Positions 36,618 to 45,838 are shown, counted from the first letter of the stretch. The stretch: DNA of 64,000 nt from Bacillus thuringiensis (GCF_001182785.1 NZ_CP012099.1:990501-1054500), one strand, 5' to 3'. Translations and numbers: made by a program. The notes: a model not told the origin generated them from the letters alone.

Positions 36618-36938
36618 TCAATAAACACTCCTACTATTATGTATTTTTAATTTATCCTACACCGATGAACTTTAGTTCATAAGAGCCCGATTAAGTCTCA
36701 CTGATACTTTTGCTTTTTATATTTGTAAAGCGCGCTTAACAGGGCTTACCGTGGCTGAGGATAAAGTTTTGATGAATGTTATTTGTTCTATAGTATAAGC
36801 AATATGTACAAAATTTAATATATCATATTTCGACTCGTTTTCATATTGATAAAGAAAAATTAACCAGTACGTGTCAGATTTTGAAAGTGTACCATATTGG
36901 GCGTATGCCGCATATACAGAATAGAGGAGGGGATGGGG

Positions 36939-37010
36939 ATGAATTCTCAACTTATTTTATTACTTGTACTGTTTATTTTATTGGTTATTGTAGGTATAAT
37001 TTGCTTATAG
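36939..37010 (+). CDS. Very small membrane protein, YjcZ-like
   Basis: A 23-residue ORF starts MNSQLILLLVLF after GAGGAGGGG and consists almost only of one helix ending VGIICL. The helix resembles the C-terminal helix of YjcZ-type sporulation peptides (LFILLIIVG), without their glycine-rich head. A perfect terminator follows seven bases after the stop, which supports a real gene. Confidence 0.6.
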   Translation: MNSQLILLLVLFILLVIVGIICL

Positions 37011-37016
37011 AGGAAA

Positions 37017-37048
37017 AAAGTGAGGAAGGGGCTTTCCTTCCTCACTTT
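37017..37048. terminator. Bidirectional terminator
   Basis: AAAGTGAGGAAGG and CCTTCCTCACTTT form a perfect 13-bp stem. The stop of the convergent gene ending at 37042 lies inside it. Confidence 0.8.
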
Positions 37049-37236
37049 CCATGAAATATAATTTCTATATAACTAGAAATTAATAAAATTGTTATACATA
37101 CATTAATAACCCGAAAGACACCGGGCTGGCGGCTCGCAGCTATTTGTTTTCGTTCACACAGTGTATGTGTCATGAAATTCGTGTAAAATATAACAAGAAG
37201 TGCGAATGCGACAAAAACAACTGTTATAAGTGTCAT
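37042..37236 (-). CDS. Small membrane protein of unknown function
   Basis: This 64-residue protein has two hydrophobic segments (ITVVFVAFALLVIFY and VCITILLISSYIEIIF) joined by a basic loop (CERKQIAASRQPG). AAAGGAGGTCTCG precedes the ATG at 37236. It lies between prsA and yhaI, where B. subtilis also has small genes, but I do not recognise it. Confidence 0.6.
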   Translation of the reverse strand: MTLITVVFVAFALLVIFYTNFMTHTLCERKQIAASRQPGVFRVINVCITILLISSYIEIIFHGK

Positions 37237-37351
37237 GAGGCGAGACCTCCTTTTGGCTAAAATACATATACATATATTGTATCACACGATATTTTGTTCG
37301 TGTTACAAAATTCAGAAATAGAAGACTTTGTGTTAGAAAGTGAGGGAGAAA

Positions 37352-37687
37352 ATGGACGTTGTTAGAAGATTAGAACAAGCTGAATACTACGTAGACCTAC
37401 TATTTAAAATGATTGATGAAGAGAAGTGTCCATTTTATTCTTTGATCATAAAGAAAAAAGCTCGTAAAAAAGATATTGAACGTATACTAAATCTTTGTGA
37501 AAAACTGAACGAGCAATATGTAGTGGAGAAAGCAGAAGGGCTTCTTTTGTTCGATGCGCTGTTAAATCAATTTGAAAAAGCGCTTCCACATCAGCTCGAA
37601 GTACACGAAACTGCGGAAGCGCTAGCAAAACAAGGTTTATTTAAGCCGCTTATGAATGAATTCTTAAGCATGATTGCGAAAAAATAA
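37352..37687 (+). CDS. yhaI: DUF1878 family protein YhaI
   Basis: The start at 37352 (MDVVRRLEQAEYYV) follows GAGGGAGAA and gives 111 residues. The all-helical sequence with VDLLFKMIDEEKCPFYSLII and QFEKALPHQLEVHETAEALA matches DUF1878 / YhaI, found beside hpr in B. subtilis. It is convergent with hpr, only five bases apart. The function is unknown. Confidence 0.85.
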   Translation: MDVVRRLEQAEYYVDLLFKMIDEEKCPFYSLIIKKKARKKDIERILNLCEKLNEQYVVEKAEGLLLFDALLNQFEKALPHQLEVHETAEALAKQGLFKPLMNEFLSMIAKK

Positions 37688-37692
37688 ATAGA

Positions 37693-38250
37693 TTATTTCT
37701 TAACTAACTTTTGATCGGATTCTGTAAAGTTCTCTTCAATATCTTCTAATGATTTCTCAAAAATATCGATAAAGTCTTGTCCGTAAATATTACGCAGGAT
37801 TGCAATCAGTTCGATATTTTCTGGGAACTTCCCATAAAAATTACGAAGTGCAAGAGCCCCATTAAATACCGAATTATTTTCAGGATCATACTCTTCCATT
37901 AAGCGAAGTAGTAATTCTTCCCCTTTGTCTGTAATTTCAATGTACGTATTTCGTTTATCATCTTCCTTTTTTGAGAATACAAGATAGCCGCGTTCTTCAA
38001 GCTTTTTAGAGAAGTTAAACGCTGTTGATACGTGCATAACTCCAAACTTAGCAATCTCAGAAATAGAAGCCCCTTTTAAATGATAAGCGATTGTTAAAAT
38101 ATGATGTTCATTAATATTTAAATCGTAAGGTTTAATCCACTGCTGCCAATCTTTCTCTACACATTTCCATAACGCTTTCGATAATTGAGCAATGCGTTGG
38201 CTGAAAATCATCGCTTCTTTTACCGAGTAATCTTTTTCTCCACTTTTCAT
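37693..38250 (-). CDS. hpr: MarR-family transition-state regulator Hpr (ScoC)
   Basis: This 185-residue protein has a MarR winged helix: [20 protein letters not shown], recognition region [18 protein letters not shown] and wing [20 protein letters not shown]. Length and neighbours (yhaI, yhaH) identify Hpr/ScoC, which represses protease, sporulation and transport genes during exponential growth. There is no strong terminator between it and yhaI. 38251-38457 holds its promoter region and nothing else I can name. Confidence 0.92.
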   Translation of the reverse strand: MKSGEKDYSVKEAMIFSQRIAQLSKALWKCVEKDWQQWIKPYDLNINEHHILTIAYHLKGASISEIAKFGVMHVSTAFNFSKKLEERGYLVFSKKEDDKRNTYIEITDKGEELLLRLMEEYDPENNSVFNGALALRNFYGKFPENIELIAILRNIYGQDFIDIFEKSLEDIEENFTESDQKLVKK

Positions 38251-38457
38251 TTACTCACCCACTTTAACATTCTTTTTCATTACTATCTATTATGCCAGTA
38301 AAATAAAAATTAATAAAGTCTTTTTGTAAGAATTGTGAAAATTTTTTAACAAAATGACATTCTATACAAATCATGCATAACTATGGAAGCGTTTTATGAG
38401 TCGTGAATACATGCGTTGTCCTTACATGTTAATTGATAACATATATTGTAAATGCAT

Positions 38458-38490
38458 AAAAACACGGCATATCTATACGATATGCCGTGT
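38458..38490 (-). terminator. yhaH terminator
   Basis: ACACGGCATATC and GATATGCCGTGT form a perfect 12-bp stem; TTTTTATG follows on the minus strand. Confidence 0.85.
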
Positions 38491-38548
38491 CAAGGTCAAT
38501 TTATATAAAAAATATTTGTTATATGCAAAAAACTAAGCAGGAATTTGT

Positions 38549-38911
38549 TTACGCTTTTTCTGGAACAGCTTCTTGCAGTTTCTCAATTGACTTTTGGATG
38601 TCCAAAATTTCTTTCTCAATATGGCGCTTGTTTTGAGAAATATCTTGTTTCCAGTTAGAAAGCGTGTCTTGCATGTCATCTTTTAGTTCTTGAAACACTT
38701 CTTTACCTTCTGAAGCAGTTTCAACAATTTGACGCTTTAATAATTTCGTATCAGCTGTAATATCAGCTAAAGTCTTTTTAATATCATTTCCTTTTTCTTT
38801 TAACTTGCCGCGCATGTCTTTACCAGAAGAAGGAGTTGAGAAAAGAACGGCTAGTCCAGCAACTGCTCCCCCGCAAATAACACCTGTAATAAAGGATTTA
38901 GCTTTTGACAT
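38549..38911 (-). CDS. yhaH: YtxH-domain protein YhaH
   Basis: The start at 38911 (MSKAKSFITGVICGGAVAGL) follows AAGGAGGTCTCC and gives 120 residues. A glycine-rich N-terminal helix with AVLFSTPSSGKDMRGKL is the YtxH motif; the rest is a long charged coiled coil. YhaH-type proteins belong to the general stress / envelope group in Bacillus. It lies between hpr and hit as in B. subtilis. Confidence 0.85.
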   Translation of the reverse strand: MSKAKSFITGVICGGAVAGLAVLFSTPSSGKDMRGKLKEKGNDIKKTLADITADTKLLKRQIVETASEGKEVFQELKDDMQDTLSNWKQDISQNKRHIEKEILDIQKSIEKLQEAVPEKA

Positions 38912-39091
38912 AAAAGGAGACCTCCTTATTTTTTGTTCGTATTCATGATGTGAAAAAATATGCATATCTTTCTTATATGTGCTAGGCACAAACAATCATC
39001 CCTGAGCATTTTAGGTGAAGAAACAAGACATGCGGAATTTGATGACTTCAGGGAAGTGGCTTGTTATGTATTACGCCTTCTTATAGTGTCA

Positions 39092-39526
39092 TTATTTCAC
39101 ACTATTTGCAATTGTACTTGCGATGTTTTGTAAATTTTCCATAGTGTATTCATTTTGGTGTGATTTCCAAACAGCACCGAAACCATCTTTTTCACCGTAG
39201 CGTGGAATTAAATGAAGGTGGAAGTGGAACACAGTTTGTCCAGCTTTTTCACCGTTATTGTTAAGTAGGTTAAAGCCAACTGGATTAAACTCTGCTTTAA
39301 TCGCATTTGAGATTTTTGGAACGACAGAAAAAATGTGTGATGCGATTTCTGGCGTTAACGCAAAAATGTCTTGTTTGTGAACTTTCGGAATAACAAGAGT
39401 ATGTCCTTTTGTTACTTGACTAATATCTAAAAATGCAAGCACATGTTCATCTTCGTATACTTTTGAGCAAGGGATTTGCCCGTCAATGATTTTACAAAAA
39501 ATACAATTGTCTGCTGTATGATTCAT
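39092..39526 (-). CDS. hit: HIT-family hydrolase Hit
   Basis: The start at 39526 (MNHTADNCIFCKIIDGQIP) follows AAAGGATGAG and gives 144 residues. The histidine triad is HFHLHLIPRYG near residue 98, and the N-terminal CIFCKI pair can bind zinc. These proteins hydrolyse nucleoside phosphoramidates or dinucleotides. It is divergent from ecsA, as in B. subtilis. Confidence 0.92.
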   Translation of the reverse strand: MNHTADNCIFCKIIDGQIPCSKVYEDEHVLAFLDISQVTKGHTLVIPKVHKQDIFALTPEIASHIFSVVPKISNAIKAEFNPVGFNLLNNNGEKAGQTVFHFHLHLIPRYGEKDGFGAVWKSHQNEYTMENLQNIASTIANSVK

Positions 39527-39591
39527 TGATCTCATCCTTTCAAATATCCTTAGCCGTATTTTACCATAATTACATAAGAGAACAAACACGA

Positions 39592-39622
39592 AAAACAGGA
39601 AGCTGACTCAGCTTCCTGTTTT
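39592..39622. terminator. Strong hairpin between divergent genes
   Basis: AAAACAGGAAGCTGA and TCAGCTTCCTGTTTT are perfect 15-bp arms. It is upstream of both hit and ecsA, so it must end some other transcript, most simply a minus-strand RNA from the repeat region at 39667-39883. Confidence 0.7.
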
Positions 39623-39960
39623 CTGAAGAGGGATTGAAAAAGCATTATCGTAATTTACGTTTCGCAGACACCTCATTTATTTAAGAAATGCACGGTAAAT
39701 CGGCTAAAGTTTCTGCCGTAGACACCCCATTTTCAAGTGAAATGAATTGCAATCTTTTTTTAAAATGAAATTGTTTATTTTTTAAAACAGTATATGCTCT
39801 TTCGGAGACACCCCGTTTCGAAAATGAAACAAATAATCTGGTTATGTGTAAATTTCATTGTCCAACATGGACACCCCATTTCATGATGACTTCACTATGT
39901 TGTTGTACTCATCAATTGGTGGTTGCTTTTTCAATGTGTTCCTTCTTCAATAATTATGAT
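39592..39960 (-). ncRNA. Candidate structured RNA with four repeats
   Basis: Between hit and ecsA there is no gene for 563 bases. Four copies of GACACCCCATTTC (39667, 39721, 39807, 39870; minus strand GAAATGGGGTGTC) stand 54-86 bases apart. Most are followed by an inverted GAAATG that makes a small hairpin. A strong terminator closes the segment on the minus strand. Direction and 5' end are inferred; no family is recognised. Confidence 0.4.
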
Positions 39961-40089
39961 GTCCGCTTTCGGGAAAATATATGCTAATAAATTTAAATTT
40001 TTTTTTTGAGTACATGGATACTATGTAGTACAGCATAATTTTTGGTAAGATGAATATAGAATGAATACTAATGAAGAAAGTGGTGTCGT

Positions 40090-40833
40090 ATGAGCGAGTT
40101 ATTGCGTGTAGAAAATGTTACAGGAGGATATACGAAACGACCTGTATTAAAAGATGTTTCGTTCTCTGTTAATAAAGGCGAACTTGTCGGCTTAATCGGT
40201 TTAAATGGAGCTGGTAAAAGTACGACGATTAAACATATTATCGGTTTAATGGAACCGAAAAAAGGAACTGTCACAATTAATGGGAAAACAATTCGTGATG
40301 ATATGACAGCGTACCGTTCTAGCTTTTCATTCATTCCAGAAACGCCGGTATTATATGATGAATTAACGTTAGAAGAGCATTTGAAATTAACAGCGATGGC
40401 GTACGGCGTTGATGAAAAACAATATGAAGAACGTGTAGGACAACTATTACATGAATTTCGCATGAAAAATCGTTTAAAATGGTTTCCATCTCATTTCTCA
40501 AAAGGGATGAAACAAAAAGTAATGATTATGAGCGCGTTTTTAGTTGAGCCATCTCTTTACATAGTAGACGAACCTTTCGTTGGATTAGATCCGTTAGCAA
40601 TTCAATCTCTTCTTCAAATGATGGATCAAATGAAAAAGAGTGGAGCCGGTATTTTAATGAGCACACATATTTTAGCGACGGCAGAGCGTTATTGTGATTC
40701 GTTCATTATTCTGCATCAAGGTGAAGTAAGAGCGAAGGGAACATTAGCTGAACTGCAATCACAGTTTAATATGCCAGGTGCAACGTTAGATGATATTTAC
40801 ATCGCGCTAACAAAGGAAGAAGATTATGAATAG
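40090..40833 (+). CDS. ecsA: ABC transporter ATP-binding protein EcsA
   Basis: This 247-residue protein has Walker A GLNGAGKST, signature FSKGMKQKV and Walker B LYIVDEPFVGLD, followed by the switch His in MSTHIL. EcsA with membrane partner EcsB is needed for intramembrane protease RasP activity, secretion, competence and sporulation in B. subtilis. It overlaps ecsB by eight bases. Confidence 0.94.
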   Translation: MSELLRVENVTGGYTKRPVLKDVSFSVNKGELVGLIGLNGAGKSTTIKHIIGLMEPKKGTVTINGKTIRDDMTAYRSSFSFIPETPVLYDELTLEEHLKLTAMAYGVDEKQYEERVGQLLHEFRMKNRLKWFPSHFSKGMKQKVMIMSAFLVEPSLYIVDEPFVGLDPLAIQSLLQMMDQMKKSGAGILMSTHILATAERYCDSFIILHQGEVRAKGTLAELQSQFNMPGATLDDIYIALTKEEDYE

Positions 40834-42037
40834 CGCAGCGTTATGGAAAGAACGATTTCGTCACTTTCTAAACGAAGTTCGTACATATAGTAAATACGTA
40901 TTTAATGATCATTTGAAATTTATTTTCGTGTTCATCATCGGTGCGGGAGCGTATTATTACCAGCAATGGTTACAAACGTTAACATCTTCCTTTCCAACTG
41001 CGCTCGTAATGGCAGTATTAATTGGACTCGTGTTAACAGCTGGATCCATTCAAACGTTATTAAAAGAAGCGGATCTCGTTTACTTACTGCCAGTTGAAGA
41101 AAAGTTAAAACCTTACTTCACCAAGGCATTTCTTTTTACATTTATGATTCAGTTATACATAATCGCAATCGTAGCAGCTGCGCTTGCTCCGTTATACTTC
41201 CAACAAATGAAGCAAACAGGTGCTGGATACATTTGGATCGTCCTCGCATTTGTCATTGTAAAAGCGTGGAATTTATTTGTAGCGTGGGAAAAGTCATTTT
41301 TAACAGATCAAAATATACAAAGGGCTGATTGGTTTATTCGTTTTATCTTAAACGGTTTATTTGTATATTTCCTTGTAGAACGTACTTCAGTTCTTTTCAT
41401 TGGCGGAATCGTTCTGCTCATGGTGTTATATCTTGCTATCATGCATCAAATGGTAAAAGGAAAGCCGCTAAACTGGGAGTATTTAATTTCTGAAGAAGGT
41501 AAGAAAATGATGCTGCTGTACCGAATTGCGAATATGTTCGTTGATGTACCAGCATTAAAAGAAAGAGTATCTCGCCGAAAATGGCTGGATTTCATTCTGT
41601 CGATAATCGGCGAAAAGCGTACATATTTATACTTATATACGAGAACGTTTTTAAGATCAGGTAACTATTTTGGATTATATGTGCGTCTGCTCGCTCTTGG
41701 AGGAGTTATTCTTTACTTCATTCCATTTTTATATGGACGATTTATCGTAAGTTTTATCTTCCTATACTTAATCGGCTATCAGCTATTAACTTTATGGAAA
41801 CATCACCGCATGAAAATTTGGCTTGATTTGTATCCAGTAAAGGTAGATGAAAAGAAGAAAGATTTTCTTACTTTATTAAATGCGATTCTAATCATCGGGA
41901 GCGTAATCTTTACAGTTATATTTGCACTAGCAACGAAAGATTTCATGATGACAGGAATTTTACTTGTCGTAAGCATATTATTTAGTATCGGTTTCGTTTA
42001 CCAATACGGGGCGAAGCGCATTGAGCGTTTAAATTGA
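40826..42037 (+). CDS. ecsB: ABC transporter permease EcsB
   Basis: This 403-residue membrane protein has an N-terminal cytoplasmic stretch (ALWKERFRHFLNEVRTYSKY) and about eight hydrophobic segments, the EcsB layout. It pairs with EcsA, whose gene overlaps it. The natural substrate is not settled; linear peptides have been proposed for the family. Confidence 0.92.
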   Translation: MNSAALWKERFRHFLNEVRTYSKYVFNDHLKFIFVFIIGAGAYYYQQWLQTLTSSFPTALVMAVLIGLVLTAGSIQTLLKEADLVYLLPVEEKLKPYFTKAFLFTFMIQLYIIAIVAAALAPLYFQQMKQTGAGYIWIVLAFVIVKAWNLFVAWEKSFLTDQNIQRADWFIRFILNGLFVYFLVERTSVLFIGGIVLLMVLYLAIMHQMVKGKPLNWEYLISEEGKKMMLLYRIANMFVDVPALKERVSRRKWLDFILSIIGEKRTYLYLYTRTFLRSGNYFGLYVRLLALGGVILYFIPFLYGRFIVSFIFLYLIGYQLLTLWKHHRMKIWLDLYPVKVDEKKKDFLTLLNAILIIGSVIFTVIFALATKDFMMTGILLVVSILFSIGFVYQYGAKRIERLN

Positions 42038-42050
42038 AAGGAATGAACCT

Positions 42051-42758
42051 ATGATTACATACGAAGAGAAGGTTATAAAAGAATTGGAGCAGTGGAAAGC
42101 TACATTCATGAAAGATTCTTCTATGATGACACGGTTCTCCAAAAAAGTGCAGACGAAAGTGCAACAGCTCATTCCGGCGAAAGTACAAAAAGTGCTAACA
42201 GAGACGATCCGGATGATGGTACAAACAATTAGCGCCGGGTCAAACTTTATAAAGCCGAAGCTAAAAGAGACGACATGGTCACTGCAAAGACGTGACGATG
42301 AAGTTCGTAAAAAAATGGATGAGTACAAAAAAATAGCAGCGGCAGAAGGAGCAGGGACGGGAGCTGGTGGTATTCTCCTCGGTCTTGCTGACTTTCCGCT
42401 TTTACTCGGCATTAAAATTAAATTTTTATTCGATGCAGCAACATTGTACGGATTTGATACGAGCGACAAAGAAGAGCGCCTTTTTATCCTTCACGTTTTC
42501 CAGCTTGCCTTTTCAAGTGACGACCACCGAAAAGAAATATGGAAAGCAATCGAAACATGGGATACAGAAGAAGAAAATCATATGGACTGGGAAAAGTTCC
42601 AAACAGAGTACCGAGACTATATCGATTTAGCAAAAATGCTTCAGCTCGTACCCATAATCGGTGCCCCGGTCGGCGCGTATGCGAACTATCAATTATTGCA
42701 AAGACTTGGGGAAGTAACGATGAATTGTTATCGTATGCGGTTGCTGAATAGGGATTAA
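42051..42758 (+). CDS. ecsC: EcsC family protein
   Basis: This 235-residue protein opens with a charged helix and has the EcsC domain with AAAEGAGTGAGGILLGLADFP as the glycine-rich core and GFDTSDKEERLFILHVFQLA. It is the third gene of the ecs operon, 13 bases after ecsB, and has no settled function. A terminator follows. Confidence 0.9.
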   Translation: MITYEEKVIKELEQWKATFMKDSSMMTRFSKKVQTKVQQLIPAKVQKVLTETIRMMVQTISAGSNFIKPKLKETTWSLQRRDDEVRKKMDEYKKIAAAEGAGTGAGGILLGLADFPLLLGIKIKFLFDAATLYGFDTSDKEERLFILHVFQLAFSSDDHRKEIWKAIETWDTEEENHMDWEKFQTEYRDYIDLAKMLQLVPIIGAPVGAYANYQLLQRLGEVTMNCYRMRLLNRD

Positions 42759-42762
42759 AAAG

Positions 42763-42798
42763 AAGGCGTCCTACATGTGTAATGTAGGACGCCTTTTC
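42763..42798. terminator. Bidirectional terminator between ecsC and the YjcZ gene
   Basis: AAGGCGTCCTACAT and ATGTAGGACGCCTT form a perfect 14-bp stem around GTGTA, followed by TTCTT. Confidence 0.85.
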
Positions 42799-42924
42799 TT
42801 AGAAGCTAAGTCCGATATAGCTAACTCCAACTATAATCAATACGATAAAAAGTACAATGATTAATGAAAATCCGCTCTTGCCAGCTTGTCCCGCTTCACC
42901 GCCGCCATTACCACCAAGTCCCAT
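42799..42924 (-). CDS. YjcZ family sporulation peptide
   Basis: This 41-residue ORF has a glycine-rich head (MGLGGNGGGEAGQAGKSG) and one membrane helix (FSLIIVLFIVLIIVGVSYIG), the pattern of YjcZ / YjcZ-like small sporulation proteins, often present in many copies in Bacillus. The site AAGGAGGATATC precedes the ATG. It converges on ecsC. Confidence 0.85.
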   Translation of the reverse strand: MGLGGNGGGEAGQAGKSGFSLIIVLFIVLIIVGVSYIGLSF

Positions 42925-43033
42925 ATGATATCCTCCTTATTGTTATATGTTGTTTTTACTTTATAACTTTCTTTGTTTTCCAATAAATACCTTCTATAGT
43001 GCTAACTAAATTGAAAATCATTTCGTTTTGTTT

Positions 43034-43062
43034 TATAATTTACTTACCGACCGGTAAGTAAA
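43034..43062 (+). promoter_or_regulatory. -10 box and operator of the TetR gene
   Basis: TATAAT (43034-43039) runs into a perfect palindrome, TTTACTTACCG-AC-CGGTAAGTAAA (43039-43062), 18 bases before the start of the TetR gene. This is a typical self-repression site. Confidence 0.75.
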
Positions 43063-43079
43063 AATAAGTGAGGTACAGT

Positions 43080-43661
43080 ATGACGAAGAATTTACAAACA
43101 TCGCAGAACATTGTAGAGGCATCATTTAAACTTATGGCAGAACACGGCATTGAGAAGATGAGTCTTTCCATGATTGCGAAAGAGGTAGGTATTTCAAAAC
43201 CGGCTATTTACTATCATTTTTCTTCTAAAGAAGCGTTAGTTGATTTTTTATTTGAAGAAATTTTTTCTGGGTATCATTTCGTGAATTATTTCGATAAAGA
43301 GCAATATACGAAAGAAAACTTTGCAGAAAAGTTAATTTCAGATGGTTTACATATGCTCTCTGAGTATGAAGGGCAAGAAGGAATACTACGCGTTATCAAT
43401 GAATTTATCGTAACTGCATCGCGAAATGAAAAGTACCAGAAACGTTTATTTGAAATACAAGAGGATTTCTTACATGGTTTCCACGATTTATTGAAGAAAG
43501 GCGCGAGACTGGGCGTTGTGTCACAACATGAAACGGAAGAAAATGCTCATACGCTAGCACTCGTGATCGATAATATGAGCAACTATATGCTCATGGGATT
43601 CCAGTTAAAGTATAAAGAAATTTGGATTCGAAATGTGAAAAACGTAATGAAGGAGGAGTAA
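43080..43661 (+). CDS. TetR/AcrR family regulator
   Basis: The start at 43080 (MTKNLQTSQNIVEAS) follows GTGAGG and gives 193 residues. The N-terminal helix-turn-helix is clear: KMSLSMIAKEVGISKPAIYY, HFSSKEALVDFLFEEI. The C-terminal helical part would bind a ligand. It overlies its own palindromic operator and is followed after two bases by a small membrane protein, probably its target along with itself. Confidence 0.88.
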   Translation: MTKNLQTSQNIVEASFKLMAEHGIEKMSLSMIAKEVGISKPAIYYHFSSKEALVDFLFEEIFSGYHFVNYFDKEQYTKENFAEKLISDGLHMLSEYEGQEGILRVINEFIVTASRNEKYQKRLFEIQEDFLHGFHDLLKKGARLGVVSQHETEENAHTLALVIDNMSNYMLMGFQLKYKEIWIRNVKNVMKEE

Positions 43662-43663
43662 AA

Positions 43664-43831
43664 ATGAAAATGCAAAAAAACTGGTGGCTCGGTTTTCTTG
43701 GATTTATTGGGGTTTATAAAATACCAGGTATGATTGAAGCTTTTCAAGCGGATGGAAGTTGGATGAAGTTAATCGGTTTCATTTGGTTACTTTGGTTCGG
43801 ATATTTTATTCCAGAGAAGAAAGAAGATTAA
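43664..43831 (+). CDS. Small membrane protein downstream of TetR
   Basis: The start at 43664 follows AAGGAGGAG. The 55 residues have two short hydrophobic segments (WWLGFLGFIGVYKIPGM and LIGFIWLLWFGYFIP) and an acidic-basic end. The GFLGFIGVYKIPG motif occurs in small Bacillus proteins next to efflux or regulator genes. It is translationally close to the TetR gene. The function is unknown. Confidence 0.65.
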   Translation: MKMQKNWWLGFLGFIGVYKIPGMIEAFQADGSWMKLIGFIWLLWFGYFIPEKKED

Positions 43832-43910
43832 ATTTCAATTTTCTGTAAAGTTATGTAAAATGTAGATTAAGAGTATTCATATATTAGATTACTAGATTTG
43901 GAGTGGTTAC

Positions 43911-44387
43911 ATGGATCCATTGAAAAATGAAATTCACCCTGACATGGTCAAGGTGTGGAAAGTTCGTGCTGTAATTGAAGAAGGGATCGGTATACTCGTC
44001 ATTTTAGCTTACCTTTTCCTTATGATAAAGTTTGATTGGTGGGCGTGGATTTTGTATGTGATGATTGGGCTAACAGTTGTGTTCGCACCATTTTCGTACT
44101 TCTTATTCCCGAAACTACGTCAACGTTATTACAGCTACCAACTAAATGAGGAAGAGCTTGAAATTCAGCATGGTCTTTTTGTCGTAAAGCGCGTATTAGT
44201 ACCGATGATTCGTGTACAGCACGTAACGATTGAACAAGGTCCGATTATGAGAAAATATGGCTTAGCAGAATTACACATTTCAACGGCAGCAACTTCTCAC
44301 AGCATCCCAGGCTTAACGATGTATGAAGCAGAAATGTTGAAAACGAAAATCGCAGAATTAGCGAAAGTGAGTGATGAGGATGTATAA
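43911..44387 (+). CDS. YdbS-like PH domain membrane protein, pair 1
   Basis: This 158-residue protein has two N-terminal membrane helices (about 25-65) and a bacterial PH domain (bPH2) from about 72: LRQRYYSYQLNEEELEIQHG, VKRVLVPMIRVQHVTIEQGP, ELHISTAATSHSIPGL. It matches YdbS. YdbS and YdbT confer resistance to some bacteriocins in bacilli. The gene overlaps the next by a few bases. It is about 80 percent similar to the gene at 57897. Confidence 0.85.
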   Translation: MDPLKNEIHPDMVKVWKVRAVIEEGIGILVILAYLFLMIKFDWWAWILYVMIGLTVVFAPFSYFLFPKLRQRYYSYQLNEEELEIQHGLFVVKRVLVPMIRVQHVTIEQGPIMRKYGLAELHISTAATSHSIPGLTMYEAEMLKTKIAELAKVSDEDV

Positions 44388-45831
44388 GAGGCAGCATCCA
44401 ATCACGATGTTATTAGAATTAAAAATAACAGATTTTATACCACTCATTATTTTCATGTTCAGCTTAAACGGAAAATTTCCGTTTTGGTATTTAATTCCCG
44501 CAGGATTTGGTTTACTCACCGTTTTTTCAGCATTTGAAAAATGGTATTACACAACATATTGGGTTGAAAATAACGTATTACATGTGAAAAAAGGTCTCTT
44601 CGTGAAAAAGGAGAGCTACTTAAATAAAGAACGTGTTCAAACGATTAATACAAGTTCTAACGTGCTCTATCAAATGCTCGGTTTGAAAAAAATTCAGATT
44701 GAAACAGCTGGTGGGGGCGATGAAGCAGAAGTTAGCTTAGCTGGTATTACGGCAGAAGAAGCGGCGGAGCTTATTGCTTTGCTAAATGAGCCAACTCCAG
44801 AAGTGAAAGCAGAAGGAACGTTAGACGAAGCAACAGAAAATACAGTAGAAAAAGAAATTGTTACAGAAGAAAAACAAGCGACAGAGTATAAATTAACTTG
44901 GAAAGAGATTTTATTAGCATCTGTTACATCTGGTCAATTTGGACTATTATTCTCTTTAATCTTTTTCGTCTATCACCAAGTAGATGAGTACATTCCGAAA
45001 TGGATAGAGAATGGCGTAAAGTCGTATGTAATGGAACATGATATATATGGCTGGATTTTCATGGTAGCTATTTTGCTCGTTCTTTCGTGGGTTATATCTA
45101 CAATTGGCTACGCGTTAAAACATGGTAACTTCACAGTAAATCGAAAAAATGATGAAGTCCGTATTTCGCAAGGGTTACTGGAAAGAAAAGAACTCGTACT
45201 AAAATTGCACCGTATTCAAGGTATTACGATAAAAGAAAGCATTTTACGCCAACCATTCGGTTATTGTGCTGTGCAAGTAGAAGTAATTCAAAGTAAGGGA
45301 ATGGATGACGAAAAAGAAAAAGTTACACTGCATCCAATTATTCGAAAAGATCGCGTGCAACAGTTACTCACACATTTACAGTTACCATATGAACTGAATA
45401 CAAACATTATTTCATTACCAAAAGCAGCATTGCGCCGCTATCTCATTGATAGTTTCATTTTCTTCGCAATGCTAGCAATCCCGCTTACTGGAATAAGTAT
45501 ATACTCTGAAAAGCACTTCATCATGTGGGCATTAATTCCGCTCGCGATCCTCATCTTTACACTTGGATACGCAACATTTAAAACAAATGGTTACAGTGTT
45601 AACGGAGAACAAATTACACTTGTCTATCGTAGCGTCGGAAAATATACAGGACTTATTAGAAGAAGACATGTCCAATCAATGGAGAAGACACAATCATATT
45701 TCCAGCGCCGAGCGGATTTATGTACGTATAAGTTTTCTAGTGCATCATCTAGTTATAAAATAGAGCATACGAGAGTAGAAGACGCGGAGAGAATGCAGGA
45801 TTGGTATAAGAAGAGAATGAGTGAGGAATAA
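44380..45831 (+). CDS. YdbT-like multi-PH-domain membrane protein, pair 1
   Basis: The best start is ATG at 44380 (MYKRQHPITML). About 483 residues have three bPH2 units separated by pairs of membrane helices: TYWVENNVLHVKKGLFVKKE, VRISQGLLERKELVLKLHRI and ITLVYRSVGKYTGLIRRRHV. Matches YdbT. It overlaps the YdbS-like gene, and both probably act in one membrane complex. A paralogous pair lies at 57897-59781. Confidence 0.85.
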   Translation: MYKRQHPITMLLELKITDFIPLIIFMFSLNGKFPFWYLIPAGFGLLTVFSAFEKWYYTTYWVENNVLHVKKGLFVKKESYLNKERVQTINTSSNVLYQMLGLKKIQIETAGGGDEAEVSLAGITAEEAAELIALLNEPTPEVKAEGTLDEATENTVEKEIVTEEKQATEYKLTWKEILLASVTSGQFGLLFSLIFFVYHQVDEYIPKWIENGVKSYVMEHDIYGWIFMVAILLVLSWVISTIGYALKHGNFTVNRKNDEVRISQGLLERKELVLKLHRIQGITIKESILRQPFGYCAVQVEVIQSKGMDDEKEKVTLHPIIRKDRVQQLLTHLQLPYELNTNIISLPKAALRRYLIDSFIFFAMLAIPLTGISIYSEKHFIMWALIPLAILIFTLGYATFKTNGYSVNGEQITLVYRSVGKYTGLIRRRHVQSMEKTQSYFQRRADLCTYKFSSASSSYKIEHTRVEDAERMQDWYKKRMSEE

Positions 45832-45838
45832 TTTGAGA

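Noticed and set aside
36685..36710. AGAGCCCGATTA as a bcr1 remnant upstream of prsA
   Set aside because: The match is about ten bases and lacks the TTTAT site or hairpin.
36717..36950. Minus-strand 77-codon frame upstream of prsA
   Set aside because: No ribosome binding site, and its composition is unlike a protein; a better-supported 23-residue gene runs on the other strand at 36939.
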